From the NCBI RefSeq assembly GCF_004193775.1, contig NC_041005.1:17083865-17147864 (forward strand): DNA of 64,000 nucleotides, written 5' to 3'. This document shows positions 45,995-57,574 of this stretch, piece after piece; the first letter of the stretch is position 1; every line of letters begins with the position of its first letter. Both the position numbers and the translations under genes were made by a program. The notes under the pieces were generated by a model, which did no database searches, was not told the DNA's origin, and saw nothing but the letters and a program-made list of their open reading frames with translations. The DNA comes from Glycine soja. Taxonomy: Eukaryota > Streptophyta > Magnoliopsida > Fabales > Fabaceae.

Positions 45995-47477
45995 ATAATA
46001 CCGCTAAGATATTGTCCCAATAAACACCTAATGACTACTTAATGTTGGCGACAACAGGCAAGCTAGTTACAATAATTTAGCAATCATAAATTCTAGTATG
46101 ATGTATCATAGAAAAATATTAACTCCACCAATACGGTTAAATATGGATACTTATGTAGAATGATTGCTATTAAGACATTCCGAAAAAATCGAAGTCAGAA
46201 TACCCAATGATCTCTAAACTTCTAGACTTTCGATATGAAAACATGTAGTTTCTTGTTCTCTTCAATTAATGCATAATGTGCTTTACTACTTTCTAGTGTT
46301 GCATACCAAGATTACTTATATATCACCTTAGGGCTCCCACAAAAATTTATTTCAAGACAATAAAAAAAAACTTAACTATACATGATAAATTGTAATATAA
46401 TTGTTTTGCAACAATAAGTCGTATGATGATAGTAGGATGTCATCAACATATAATACCAAAATAATAAATTTACTCTCACTAAACTTTTAGCACACACAAT
46501 CATCAACGAAATTTACCTCAACACCATAAGAGATAACCTTGATGAATTTTGTAATACCATAGACGAAAGACTTGTTTAAAAGCATAAATGAATTTCTTTA
46601 GTTTGCATACCATAGACTTTAGATCATCTTAAACAAGGTTTTTTGGTTGCATTGTATAAATTGTTTCATCAATGTTTTCATTTAGAAATGTAATCTTTAC
46701 ATCCATCTATACAAAAAAAATATCAAAATGATCTACAGTGTCATTATAGTCCTAAGAAAGTATTTCTAAGAAATCAGAGAGAAAATCTTTTTGTGATCAA
46801 TGTCTTCCTTCTTGTAAAACTTTTGGTGACAAGACAAACTTTATATATGTCAATATTACCCATTGAATTCCTTTCGACTATAAATATTTATCTACAACTT
46901 ATGGGTTTAACACTTTCAGACAATTTGACGATATCCCAAATGTCATGTTCAATCATCGATTTTATTACATCATTTATGACATCAATCCACTTGAGATTTA
47001 GAGCACAACATGACTTGACTAAGGTCAACTAGACCTTCTCAGTTAACCTAATGTCATATTCATGTTCTTAAATAAATATGAAAAAATCATATCAAATTAT
47101 ATTTTTCCTTTCTCTAGTGGATCTTCTTAATGACACTTCTTGATGTTATTGAGTTTGAACTTTAGGTGGTGCTTGAGAGGGAATCTTAGTGTTGTCTTGT
47201 CTTTTAATAATGTTAGGAGTAACATCATTATTTAATTACCATATCCATTTTTTGAACAATGGTAAGTACAAAGACTTATCTATTGTCGATAACAGACTAT
47301 TGTTTAAAGACAACACTCATTAAGTTTCCTTCCCCTCTAAACTCAATTTCCTTAAGGAGTCTTGCATTCTCGTCTCAAACATGATCCTAAAGTGAGATTG
47401 TAAAACTTATACATGCGAGAGCTTTAAATAAAGAGGAATCATCTATAAACATAATAAAATACATTGGTTCATTCCAT
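45995..47477 (-). pseudogene. Copia reverse transcriptase and integrase end of element D
   Basis: The RT catalytic box is readable on the minus strand at 46450-46439 (YVDD in 'VLYVDDILLSS'). Neighbouring sequence at 46620-46540 resembles the 'YG(L)KQ' RT motif in degraded form. The part nearest 47477 is the integrase core, which continues beyond element C at 55255. Frame breaks are too many to draw an ORF. Confidence 0.65.
47473..47477 (+). repeat. Target-site duplication of element C (left copy)
   Basis: TCCAT here equals TCCAT at 55255-55259 immediately outside the other LTR. It shows that element C inserted as a unit into element D. Confidence 0.85.
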
Positions 47478-48579
47478 TGTTGGACAAGTGGCCTCAATAA
47501 CTTAAAAGGCGGGTGAATTAAGTTTCAAAATTTTCCCACTAACAAACTTTAATTCTCTTTTTAAATACTATATGAAAATTTTAATATGCAGAAGAAGGAG
47601 CAACAAATAATTTAATCGATGTTCTTTAAATACACAAGACAAAATTAATTGCAATAATATAAATCAGAAAAGGGAAGAGAGAATTGCAAACTCGATTTAT
47701 ACTGGTTCAGCCACTTCCTGTGCCTACGTCCAGTCCTCAAACAACCCACTTGAGATTTCCACTATCCTTAAAATTCTTTTACAACTTCTAAAACACTCTG
47801 GGATCCCTTTCCCTTGTGTTCAGAAAAACTCACAAATCAAGAGACACACAGCCTCTTGATCACAACAACAATTTTCTTTTTGAAGTACAAAAGTTTTTCT
47901 CTTTTTTAGAGAAGAATGATACAAAATGAAGATCTTAGAAGAATCCTTAATTAATTTGCAAGTGTTTGACCAAAGGTTTGTTTTTGAGAGAATAATACAA
48001 TGAGGTTCTGAAAAACTCTGAAGATTTTCCTAGACAAGTCACATATTTATAGGCCTTTGGTGGCTTTTCAAAAACTCATGAAGGGATGTGACTTTTCAGA
48101 GCAATTTTTAAAATTTTCTCACTGGTAATCGATTACAGATATTTGGTAATCGATTACACAGTTACAAAATGAGGGGTCATGACTTTTCATTTGAATTCCA
48201 GGTGTTCCGTTAATGGTAATTGATTACATACAAATGGTAATCAATTACATCTTTTAAAATTCAAATTTCAAACTTCCTGAAAAGATGTTTAAAATAATTT
48301 GGCTTCTGGTAATCGATTACAACTCCTGGTAATCAACTACCAGAGGAAAAATTCCTTTTTCAGAAATGTTAAAATATTAAAACAAAATTCATAATTAATT
48401 TAAAATTATGTTTTGTGGCCAAACCTTTTCAATTATTAAGAGATTCTTTTAACAAAAATAGACTAAGGCGTATCTTTTCTCTTGATCTTTTGTTTACTTG
48501 ATCTTGATTTGAACTTGAAGTAAACTTGTGTGGCTTTTTTCTTTGGCATCATCAAAACCTTCATACATATACATTTGCA
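47478..48579 (-). repeat. 3' LTR of element C (1102 bp)
   Basis: On the minus strand it runs TGCAAATGTATATG...CTTGTCCAACA. It contains three palindrome pairs (48125/48146, 48216/48237, 48309/48329), some with mutated copies, and a TATAAATA box at 48051-48044. The polypurine tract AAAAAAGGAGAGAA precedes it at 48580-48593. Confidence 0.85.
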
Positions 48580-48593
48580 TTCTCTCCTTTTTT
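48580..48593 (-). other. Polypurine tract of element C
   Basis: Minus-strand AAAAAAGGAGAGAA directly upstream of the LTR start, as expected for plus-strand priming. Confidence 0.7.
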
Positions 48594-48998
48594 GATGCTG
48601 ACAACTATCTGAAAGCATGGACAAAAAATATTTTGTTTGCGAGACGAGCACTCCCCCTTAAGTTTGCAAATCATGGCTTAATATTTTTCAGAAAAGATAT
48701 ACCCTTTACCTTACATAAGTCTCTCTCTCCCTTTGGCAACATCAAAAAGTTGATAATACTAGAATAAAGCATGCACAAATGAGTCAACCAAGTGCAAAAC
48801 ATAGCAAGACTTGAAATATCAAAGAGGAATATCCAAAGCAATCACCAAATAACCAAGTCCAAATATCCAAAATAAACACAAATAACTAAGTCCAAATATC
48901 CAAAACAAACACAAAATATCCAAAACAAACACAATGTAGAAATTTTGGAATATCAAGAAAATTATTAAATACTAAATAAATTAGGACTAAAAAAATCA

Positions 48999-50090
48999 TT
49001 TATGGATCCGCTGGAGGATCAAAGCATCTACGAATAAAGCTCATGTCATTCTCAAGACGCGTAATTCGTGAATCCATGGGATTGAAACGATCACCAACAA
49101 ATGCCCGAAGATCCCTAAGTTCAGTGAGAACATCATGCAGCGGTGAAGACGAGGAATCCCTTTGTGGCGGTGGGGAGGGTGTGCGGTCATCAGGAATCGG
49201 AGGTGGAAGGTCTTGTTTCCGCACCCATTGGCCATCCTCACCCTTTCGGTATCCATGCTCAAAAGAACGATTGACTTTAACAAATGGTTCATCATCTAAA
49301 GGGACATTAAAATGATGGAGAAAAAGAGTGACAAGTTGAGGATATGGAAGAGGTGCATTGGCCTATAATGTCTTATACATACGATACCGGGCAAGATGGG
49401 CCCAGTCAATTTGACGACCGGTTTGAAGAGCCCATAGTAGAATTAAATCTTCCTTAGAGGCCTGAGCAAGATTTGTGGAATGTGGAAGCAAAATACGACA
49501 CAGAATATAATGCATGATATGACATTCAAAAGTGAATGATCCAACAAGCAATCTGTCGGTCATATCAGCATGTTCATTACAGACCATTATATGTGCATCA
49601 TGAGTTGAATAGATATGCTTCCAATCATCAACCAAAGTGCCCTCAAAAGGTACACCTTAACTACTCAGTTTTGTCAATGAATAAAACAGAGATTGATCAA
49701 CCACAATTGGAATTTTATGCACCTCAGAGAAAATAACACCATCCCTAATTTGTAGATTATTATAAAAGATGCGAACTAATTCAGGATAGAATGGCAGTTT
49801 GAGAGACATAAAATCAATTAACTCCGAATTTTGAAAAACTTGATAACAATCAAAGGTTTCCCCTTCAAAGAATTCTTGTCGAGATATTTAGGATCAAGAA
49901 TTATGCAATTTGAAAATAAGGAATAGTACCTTTGACGTTGTTCGTGGGAAGAAAATAGAGTTAAAGACCGTGGGGAGGAAAGGGAAGGATTAGGTGGTGC
50001 TGGTGGGTCACCAGAAGTGTCGTGGTGGCGTTGTCCTGCAGCGCTGGTTGTGGAGGTTGAGTCTTTTCTCTTCTTAGAGGGTTCTGCCAT
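48999..50090 (-). pseudogene. Extra 3' ORF of element C, homologous to that of element B
   Basis: Starts MAEPSKKRK at 50090, the same first nine residues as the element B ORF, with the NLS-like KKRK at residues 6-9. A Pro/Ser-rich segment follows, then the conserved block with 'VDQSLFY', 'GVPFEGTLVDDWK' and 'NLAQASKEDLILLWALQTGR'. It ends with a proline-rich linker and a short coiled-coil-like stretch ('LTELRDLRAFVGDRFNPMDS') and closes with a stop just upstream of 49000. A frameshift near 49880 and stops near 49659 and 49363 break it. Function unknown. Conservation in two diverged elements suggests selection in the past. Confidence 0.7.
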
Positions 50091-50280
50091 TTGGTAGTGT
50101 TTCTGCGGATTTTGTTCTATGGGGTTTTTAGAGAATTGAAAAAGATGAAATTTTCACTTTGTTTGAAGTAATTTGGATAAGAAATGAGAAAGATATGAAG
50201 ATTTGAAGATTTGGGTATGGAGGGTGCCGTTAAGGAGAAAGAGGAAGAAAAAGTTTTGTGCAAGGAGAGAGAAAGAGCAT

Positions 50281-50426
50281 AATTTATAGGCAGGGACAAG
50301 CTGTAATCAATTATAGCTCATGGTAATTGATTACACGCTTATCTTGTAACTGCCAAAGCCTTATGGTAATCGATTACAATAGGTTGTAATCGATTACAGG
50401 GGCCTTGTTTTATGGTAATCGATTAC
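50281..50426 (-). promoter_or_regulatory. Candidate internal promoter of element C
   Basis: Five palindromes of the GTAATCGATTAC type start at 50303 and 50323 (mutated copies), 50366, 50386 and 50415, mostly 20 bp apart. A TATAAATT box follows on the minus strand at 50288-50281, with a CT-rich leader start and then about 195 nt to the ATG at 50090. The arrangement matches that in element B. Confidence 0.5.
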
Positions 50427-50745
50427 CAAACTCTAAAATATGGTATTTCAAGTGAAATAATCATGAAAATCAATTATTTGTCACCCACAAAACTACACAT
50501 TTAGTATAAATAATCAAAATAGACAATCATCGTGAACAATTATCATAAATTATCAAAATAGACAATCATCATAAATAATCATGAACAATAATTAGTAAAC
50601 ACAAGCACTTCACTCATAAAAAATTAATCAATCATGAAAGATAACTATCAAACACAATCATTTTTCTTAATCAAAGGAAACAATCATCATAAACAAGCAT
50701 GATTAACAACCATCAAAGACAATTTATTATAAACAATCAAAATGA

Positions 50746-52245
50746 CTATGAATCTAAGTTTTTTATGTCTATGAGTCCTAATTCTCTTCTAATAGCAAAG
50801 AAATTTTCTTTGGGGAGAGGTTTTGTAAAGATATCAGCTAACTGATTCTTTGTGTCAATAAGTTCTAACAAACAATCCCCTTTTTGAACATGATCTCTCA
50901 AGAAATGATGCCTTATTTCAATATGCTTTGTTCTAAAGTGCAGAATAGGATTTTTAGATATATTGATTGCACTCATGTTATCACACCGAATGTGAATATG
51001 ATCAAGTATTAATCCATAGTCAAAAAGTTGTTGTTTCATCCAAAGTATTTGTGCACAACAACTTCCAGCAGAAATATATTCCGCCTCAGCAATGGATAAG
51101 GCAGCACTATTCTGTTTTTTACTATGGCATGATACTAGAGCGGAACCAATAAAATGACATGTTCCACTAGTGCTCTTTTTATCAGTTTTGCATCCGGCAA
51201 AATCAGAATCAGAGTATCCTATTAAGTTATAAGAGGAATTCTTAGGATACCATAATCCTAGATTTATCGTGCCTAATAAGTATCTCATTATTCTTTTAAC
51301 GGCACTAAGGTGAGATTCTTTGGGATTTACTTGATATCTTGCACACATACAAACACTAAACATTATATCAGGTCTACTTGCAGATAAATAGAGAAGAGAT
51401 CTGATCATACCTCTATATTTCTTTATGTCTATTGACTGACTGGTTTCATCTTTATTTCGATAGCAAGCAGTACTCATAGGAGTAGCCATGTGTTTAGCAT
51501 TTTCAATCCCAAACCTGTTAATTAGTTCTTTGCAATATTTTGACTGGCTAATAAATATTTCATTCTTTGTTTGCTTTATTTGCAGTCCAAGGAAAAAATT
51601 TAACTCACCCATCATTGGCATTTCAAATTCATTTTGCATATCTTGAGAGAATTCTTTGCAAAGAGAATCATTAGTTGATCCAAAGATTATATCATCAACA
51701 TATATTTGCACTAAGAGAATATCATTCAATTTTCTTTTGATAAAAAGGGTGGTATCAACCTTTCCTCTTGAAAAGCCCTTTTCTAAAAGAAATTTGCTCA
51801 GACATTCATACCAAGTCCTAGGGGCTTGTTTTAAACCATATAAAGCTTTTTTCAATTTAAAGACATGATTGAGCTTTTGTGAGTTTTCAAAACCAGGAGG
51901 TTGATCCATATATACTTCTTCTTGGATGAAACCATTTTAAAAAGCACTTTTAACATCCATTTGATAGAGTTTAAAATTCATTATGGATGCCAAAGCCAAT
52001 AACATTCTAATGGCTTCTAATCTGGCTACTGGAGCATAGGTTTCCTCATAATCTATTCCTTCTTCTTGATTATATCCTTTGGCCACTAGCCTAGCCTTAT
52101 TTCTAATTACTATTGCATGTTCATCCAATTTGTTTCTGAATACTCATTTAGTTCCTATAACTGGATGATTATCAGGTTTGTCAACTAATTCCCAAACTTT
52201 ATTTCATTCAAATTGATTTAACTCTTCTTGCATAACAATAATCTA
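50746..52245 (-). pseudogene. Copia reverse transcriptase and RNase H of element C
   Basis: The frame 51909-50746 (387 codons) carries 'MDQPPGFENSQKLNHVFKLK', the RT motif 'KALYGLKQAPRTWYECL' and the catalytic YVDD (residues 70-73, at 51702-51691). RNase H follows with 'GYSDSDFAGCKTDKKSTSG', 'SIAEAEYISAG' and 'HIRCDNMSAINISKNPILH'. It ends with 'NQLADIFTKPLPKENFF' and a stop at 50746. Upstream in the same frame, 52128-51937 has '[20 protein letters not shown]' and 'MDVKSAF', separated by one stop at 51937. Further stops lie at 52130-52245. The catalytic residues are intact although the frame is broken. Confidence 0.9.
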
Positions 52246-53822
52246 GTGTTCATCAATTATGGCTTCTTTTAAATTTCTAGGTTCAATTAAAAAAACAAAA
52301 GTCATATTATTGCATGCATCTTTGAGAGAGTGTCTAGTTGTTACCCCTTTTGATATGTCACCGATGATATTATCAAGAGGATGATATCTTGAAGTTCTCC
52401 ACTCACTTGGAAGATCTATACTTATTTTAGTTTCATCAATTTGAAAGTCTTCATCATTTCCATTTCCTTTGCCTTTGTGCTTTTCCTCATGAATATGCAT
52501 GTCTTCTAAAGAATCTGTAATATCATCAAGAGTTTCCTTTCTTGGCCTTATAGGGTTTGTTTCATTAAAGGCAACATGGATAGATTCTTCAATAATCATA
52601 GTTCTTTTGTTATAAATTCTAAATGCTTTACTATTCAAGGAATAACCAAGAAATATACCTTCATCAGATTTTGCATCGGACTTTCCTAAGTTGTCTTTCC
52701 CATTGTTTAGCACAAAACACTTACATCCAAACACATGAAGATGAGAAATGTTTGGTTTTCTTCCATTATACAATTCGTATGGAGTTTTTTCAAGATTGGT
52801 CTAATTAAAGTTTTATTCATTATATAGCAAGCAGTATTTACAGCTTCAGCCCAGAAATATTTAGGAAGGTTTGTATCACTAAGCAAAGTTCTGACTATTT
52901 CTTCTAAAGATCTATTTTTCTTCTCAACTACTCCATTTTGTTGAGGGGTTCTAGGTGTAGAAAAATTGTGTTCAATGCCATTTTCATCACAAAATGATTC
53001 AAAATCCTTATTTTCAAATTCTCCTCCATGATCACTCCTAATAGATGTAATATTGAGATTTTTCTTATTTAGAATAATTTTAGCAAGTTTCTTAAAAGCA
53101 TGAAAAACATCTCTTTTATGAGTGAGAAAAGATGTCCATGTGAATCTTAAATAATCATCAACTATAACAAGAGCATAGTAATTTCCTTAAAAACTCATAG
53201 TTTAGAGGGACCAAAAAGATCCATATGCAATAGTTGTAAGGGTTGAGTTGTAGAAACAATATTCTTTGATTTGAAGGAAACCCTTACTTTTTTTTCCTTT
53301 TTGACATGCATCACATAATCTATCTTTTTGAAATTTAAGTTTTGGTAAACCAATTACTAAATCCTTAGAAATTGTATTATTTAAATGTTCCATGTTTATA
53401 TGAGCAATTATTCTATGCCATAACCAAGAATCATTATCTTTACTAAGAAAACATTGAGCATGATTTGATGTTTTATCTAAATTTATCATGTATACATTAT
53501 TTGTTCTATAGCCTATATGTTTTATATTTTTATCATGTTTATTTTCAATATCACAATTATGAGAGTCAAATGATACTAGAAAGCCTTTATCACATAATTG
53601 ACTAACACTTAGTAGACTATGCTTAAGACCATCAACAAGTAGAACATTTTCAATGGAGGTAGATGGATTCGTACCTATATTTCCGACTCCAAGAATTCTA
53701 CCTTTATTGTTGTCGCCATAAGTCACATGTCCACTATTCTTGGGAGAAATATGAGTAAACTTTGATGCATCTCCCGTCATGTGTTTAGAGCATCCGTTAT
53801 CAATGTACCAACTTTTCTTCAA
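52243..53822 (-). pseudogene. Copia protease remnant and integrase of element C
   Basis: The segment 53822-53202 opens with 'KSWYIDNGCSKHMTG', the retropepsin motif in which the usual D-S-G is D-N-G. It continues with gag-pre-integrase text and the integrase zinc-binding region ('WLWHRIIAHINMEHLNN', then 'CDACQKGKKSKG'). The catalytic core lies in 53190-52780, in a different frame from a frameshift, and is interrupted. The segment 52773-52243 is the integrase C-terminal part and linker ('ISHLHVFGCKCFVLNNGKDN', 'GIFLGYSLNSKAFRIYNKRT'). Confidence 0.85.
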
Positions 53823-53824
53823 AG

Positions 53825-54111
53825 AATCCTATATAATCATATTTATGACTTATGTTTTTGGCCTTTAAGTTATATTGTACCCTTCTTCTTTCTTCTTCAT
53901 CCCATTGTTCCCTGTGTTTTTCTATAGTTGCATTTCCTACTACCATAGTAAGGATGTAAGGACCGATTTCAATGTCTTCCCAGATGTTTAAATCTATAGC
54001 CTCTATGAAGATTTGCATACGGGTTTCCCAGTAATGGTAACCCACACCATTAAATATAGGAGGCCTATTAATATAGTTTCCTTCAGGAAATAGAAAGTTT
54101 GATGAGACCAT
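53825..54111 (-). pseudogene. Gag remnant of element C, internally deleted
   Basis: The ATG at 54111 gives 'MVSSNFLFPEGNYINRPPIF', closely related to element B gag. The similarity runs for about 85 codons ('EQWDEEERRRVQYNLKAKNI') and then stops, and the protease region follows within a few bases. The rest of gag, including the zinc knuckle, is deleted. A particle protein cannot be made from this copy. Confidence 0.85.
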
Positions 54112-54164
54112 AACTATTCTTGAAGTTTCTAAATTTTAAACAATAATCAAGCTCAGATGCCACT

Positions 54165-55254
54165 TGTTGGACAACTGGCCTCAATAACTTAAGAGGGGGG
54201 TGAATTAAGTTTCAAAATTTTCTCACTAACAAACTTTAATTCCCTTTTTAATACTATATGACATATTTAACATGCAGAAGAAGGAGCAACAAACAATTTA
54301 ATTGATGTTCTTTAAATGCGCAAGATAAAATTAATTGCAATAATATAAATCATATAAGGGAAGAGAGAATTGCAAACTCGGTTTATCCTGGTTCAGTCAT
54401 TTCCTGTGCCTACGTCTAGTCCTCAAGCAACCTACTTGAGATTTCCACTATCCTTGTAAAATTCTTTTACAACTTCTGAACCACCTTGGGATCCCTTTCC
54501 CTTGTGTTCAGAAAATCTAACAAATCAAGAGACACACAACCTCTTGATCACAACAACAATTTTCTTTTTGAAGTACAAAAGTTTTTCTCTCTTTTAGAAA
54601 AGAATGATACAAATTGAAGATCTTAGAAGAATCCTTAATTGATTTGCAAGTGTTTGGACAAAGGTTTATTTTTGAGAGAATAAGACAATGAGGTTCTGAA
54701 AAACTCTGAAGATTTTCCTAGACAAGTCACATATAAATAGGCCCTTGGTGGCTTTTCAAAAACTCATGAAGGGATGTGACTTTTCAGAGCAATTTTAAAA
54801 ATTTCCTCACTAGTAATCGATTACAGATCTTTGATAATCGATTACACAGTTACAAAATGAGGGGTCATGACTTTTCATTTGAATTTCAGGTGTTCCATTA
54901 ATGGTAATTGATTACATACAAATGGTAATCGATTACAGCTTTTAAAATTCAAATTTCAAACTTCTTGAAAAGTTGTTTAAAATAATTTGGCTTCTGGTAA
55001 TCGATTACAACTCCTGGTAATCAACTACCAGAGGAAAAATTCCTTTTTCAGAGAAGCTAAAATATTAAAAAAAACTTTTTCATAATTAATTTAAAATTAT
55101 GTTTTGTGGCCAAACCTTTTTCAATCATTAAGAGATTCTTTTAACAAAATAGACTAAGGCGTATCTTTTCTCTTGATCTTGATTTCAACTTGAAGTAAAC
55201 TTGTGTGGCTTTTGTCTTTGGCATCATCCAAACCTTCATACATATACATTCACA
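54165..55254 (-). repeat. 5' LTR of element C (1090 bp)
   Basis: Close to the 3' LTR along its whole length, with small indels and scattered substitutions. Its palindrome pair at 54813/54834 keeps the 21-bp spacing although both copies are mutated. On the minus strand the LTR ends in CCAACA, and the downstream sequence reads AGTGGCATCTGAGC, a mutated primer-binding site. Confidence 0.85.
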
Positions 55255-55990
55255 TCCATGAATCCATAAGGAATAGAACACTAATATATGTATGTATTAG
55301 TTCTAAGACATCCTTATTTCTTTCAGCACCTAAATTTCATTTAGTTTGTTTATTTTCCCTTTATATACTCAATGTAGAGTATAAGGTCCAACCAATATAA
55401 ACGATCCAAAATTTCTTATAACACAAGCATCCAAATTCTCTATTAAGAGATATGACTTAAGCGCTTATGTTATAAAGTAACGAAATTCTCATTTAATTTT
55501 ATGTTTTGTACCACCCAAAATTTTTGCAATAGGAACACTCAAATAACCATAAAAGAACTCATAACTTGCAACATTTGAATCACAAGAGAGACTAACTTTA
55601 TTATTTCTAATTGAACAAAAATAACTGAATTTGTCCAAATTAGAAATAAAATTTTGTTTAATAAATAGCTCAATATATGTCTCAACCAAATTCAAATGAA
55701 ACCGAGTCTTTTAAAGCAACATAAAAGTTCTCATAGCTTCCACTATAACTTTATGTCATCGCCCACATAGAAGAATCTTCCATTATCACTTGGTAGATGA
55801 CTCCATAGGTAGCATCGAGTAGACATCCTTTTGTGAGTAGTAGAACCAAAATATACCCACTAAGGTCCTTCGGTACAAAACTAAATTAACTTTAAAACAA
55901 ACAAAAAATGAGAAGTTTACCATTTTCGCACACTAAATAGTGTAAATGAGACTTTTTTTTATATGCTTCATCCTACAAAAGCAAAAAGGA
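55255..55990 (-). pseudogene. Protease/pre-integrase part of copia element D
   Basis: The minus strand from 55695 reads 'NLVETYIELFIKQNFISNLD' then 'KFSYFCSIRNNKVSLSCDSN', which matches the region between the copia protease and integrase. Sequence from 55480 to 55255 continues toward the integrase core in degraded form, and the core is picked up again at 47477 across element C. The protease motif itself is not readable. Right of about 55990 nothing of this element is recognisable. Confidence 0.55.
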
Positions 55991-57061
55991 AATTCCTTGT
56001 CTTGTTCTCTTGTTTCTCCTCTAGAAAAAAAATAAATTGTGCAATATCTTCAACTCTCAATTGACTCCCCTCAAACTCTAAATTTTATACATGCAACTTT
56101 GGGATTTAAATAATATGAGTAATTTAAACAATAGTAGTAACAACAACAACAATTAAAGAAGAGAACAATAAACATACAATGCACAAATAATCTTTATGGT
56201 ACATTTCAAGACCTAAACAAGATGCCTACCGAACCATTAATTCTCAATCTTTGGATTGAAAAATACTAACTACAAGTGGTACTCTCAACACATTGATTAA
56301 ACATGAGCAATAAGTCCAGTCAAACAAAGGTTGTCTTTAGACACTTCATTGCTGACATGGAAAACTTATATGATGATTATTCCAGTCAAATAATGATTGT
56401 CTTTAGACATTTCATTATTCACATGAAAAATCACACTATTTACAATCATCACATGTTTACCATCGCAAGCTTGTAATTATTCTGCCAAATTGTGTCTTCC
56501 TTTGGGCCGAGCACAATTCGCATGAATAATTCCATGTAACATCCATGTAAATTCAATCAAATCAACTTACGCAACAGAGGTTACTTTAGAAACATCTTGT
56601 TTCAATCAATTTAACAAAAAAATATAAGACAATTTAATATAATAAATCGAAGGTCTTAAAATTACACAACTTTCACATATAATTTAGTTATATAAAAATA
56701 TACATAACAGAACATGCAAATATGTTGCGTAACAGACCCATCACAAGATACCTAACACAATATTAATTCTTAGAGAAATTAATTTGTAATTGGTACTTTC
56801 AATGCAATGATCAAATATTGATAATAAATTCTGTCAAATAATAACATTTCTTTGGACCGACTATTATTCACATGAAAACCCCTTATAACTGTCACACATT
56901 TATCATCACACGTACAAAATATTATTTGGTCAAGTTGTGTCTTCCTTTGGGTCGAACACAATTCGCATAAATAATCTTATACAAAAATCTATGTAATTTT
57001 AATCAAATCAATTTTCACAATAGGGATTACTTTGACAATATATCGTGCCAATCAGTTTACC
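55991..57061. repeat. Diverged tandem duplication, about 445 bp apart
   Basis: 'tgtgtcttcctttgggccga' at 56491 and 'tgtgtcttcctttgggtcga' at 56936 anchor two related stretches (about 56200-56600 and 56740-57045). These share further phrases such as 'attattcacatgaaaa' and 'aatcaaatcaa'. They are non-coding and may be untranslated retroelement sequence. No gene. Confidence 0.5.
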
Positions 57062-57559
57062 GTAAAACAATTATATTAGGTATTTATCATTAGTGAGTTT
57101 TATTTTATGTGATCAAATTAAGTGAGCCTGTTAGACAACTAAATCAGATGATATGGACTGAAATGAGAAGATGTCACTGTTGGCCCATTAGGAGATAATG
57201 GGAACCCTATTAGGTTAACACACTATAAGAAGGCTATTGTCCCCAATATATCGAACCGTCACATATAGTTTCTCTTCTCTCCATCCGAAGAGTTACGAAA
57301 GTGCTATTAAGGAATAAAGAGGCTCGATTGAGGAAGAACCATGAAGCCACCGGTTACGCTGTTAGCCGGTTATCCGTTCCGTAATAGATCTTAAGAAGAG
57401 TACATAGATCAAAAATCACCTACGGATTTAGATTTCGCTATGTTTGTTTGATCAATCATTATGGATCCAGGTATTCCTAAAAATCTTCTTGATAATCTAA
57501 CATAATATGTTCCTAGTTGTTATATTGGTATTTTATAAGGATCCCCTAAAATTCCTACA
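57062..57559 (+). repeat. 5' LTR of D', truncated at its start
   Basis: Aligns inverted with 42202-42746 from 'taaaacaattatatta' onward and ends in ATTCCTACA before the primer-binding site. The first 50 or so bases that the sister LTR has are absent or unrecognisable. Confidence 0.85.
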
Positions 57560-57561
57560 AG

Positions 57562-57574
57562 TGGTATCAGATCC
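57562..57574 (+). other. Primer-binding site of D'
   Basis: TGGTATCAGATCC, near-perfect complement of the initiator tRNA-Met 3' end, two bases after the LTR. It fixes plus orientation. Confidence 0.75.

Larger units (their letters stand above)
47478..55254 (-). mobile_element. Sirevirus-like copia element C, with pol and extra ORF
   Basis: A complete insertion of 7777 bp with two LTRs (47478-48579 and 54165-55254) and a 5-bp target duplication TCCAT. On the minus strand the order is 5' LTR, short gag remnant (54111-53830), protease/integrase, reverse transcriptase and RNase H (to 50746), a palindrome/TATA module (50426-50281), the extra ORF (50090-48999), a polypurine tract and the 3' LTR. 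Gag has a large internal deletion, and pol has at least one frameshift and several stops. Gag, LTR palindromes and the extra ORF are clearly related to element B. Confidence 0.9.
42202..55990 (-). mobile_element. Copia element D, lacking gag, interrupted by two later insertions
   Basis: On the minus strand the pieces are protease/pre-integrase (about 55900-55255), integrase (split at 55255/47477 by element C), reverse transcriptase (46900-45995), RNase H and pol end (43371-43173), polypurine tract (42757-42747) and 3' LTR (42746-42202). A solo LTR (43372-45994) separates RT from the pol end. Stops and frameshifts are frequent. The gag and 5' LTR one expects to the right are missing, but an inverted LTR-gag piece of the same family lies at 57062-61135. 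Confidence 0.75.
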
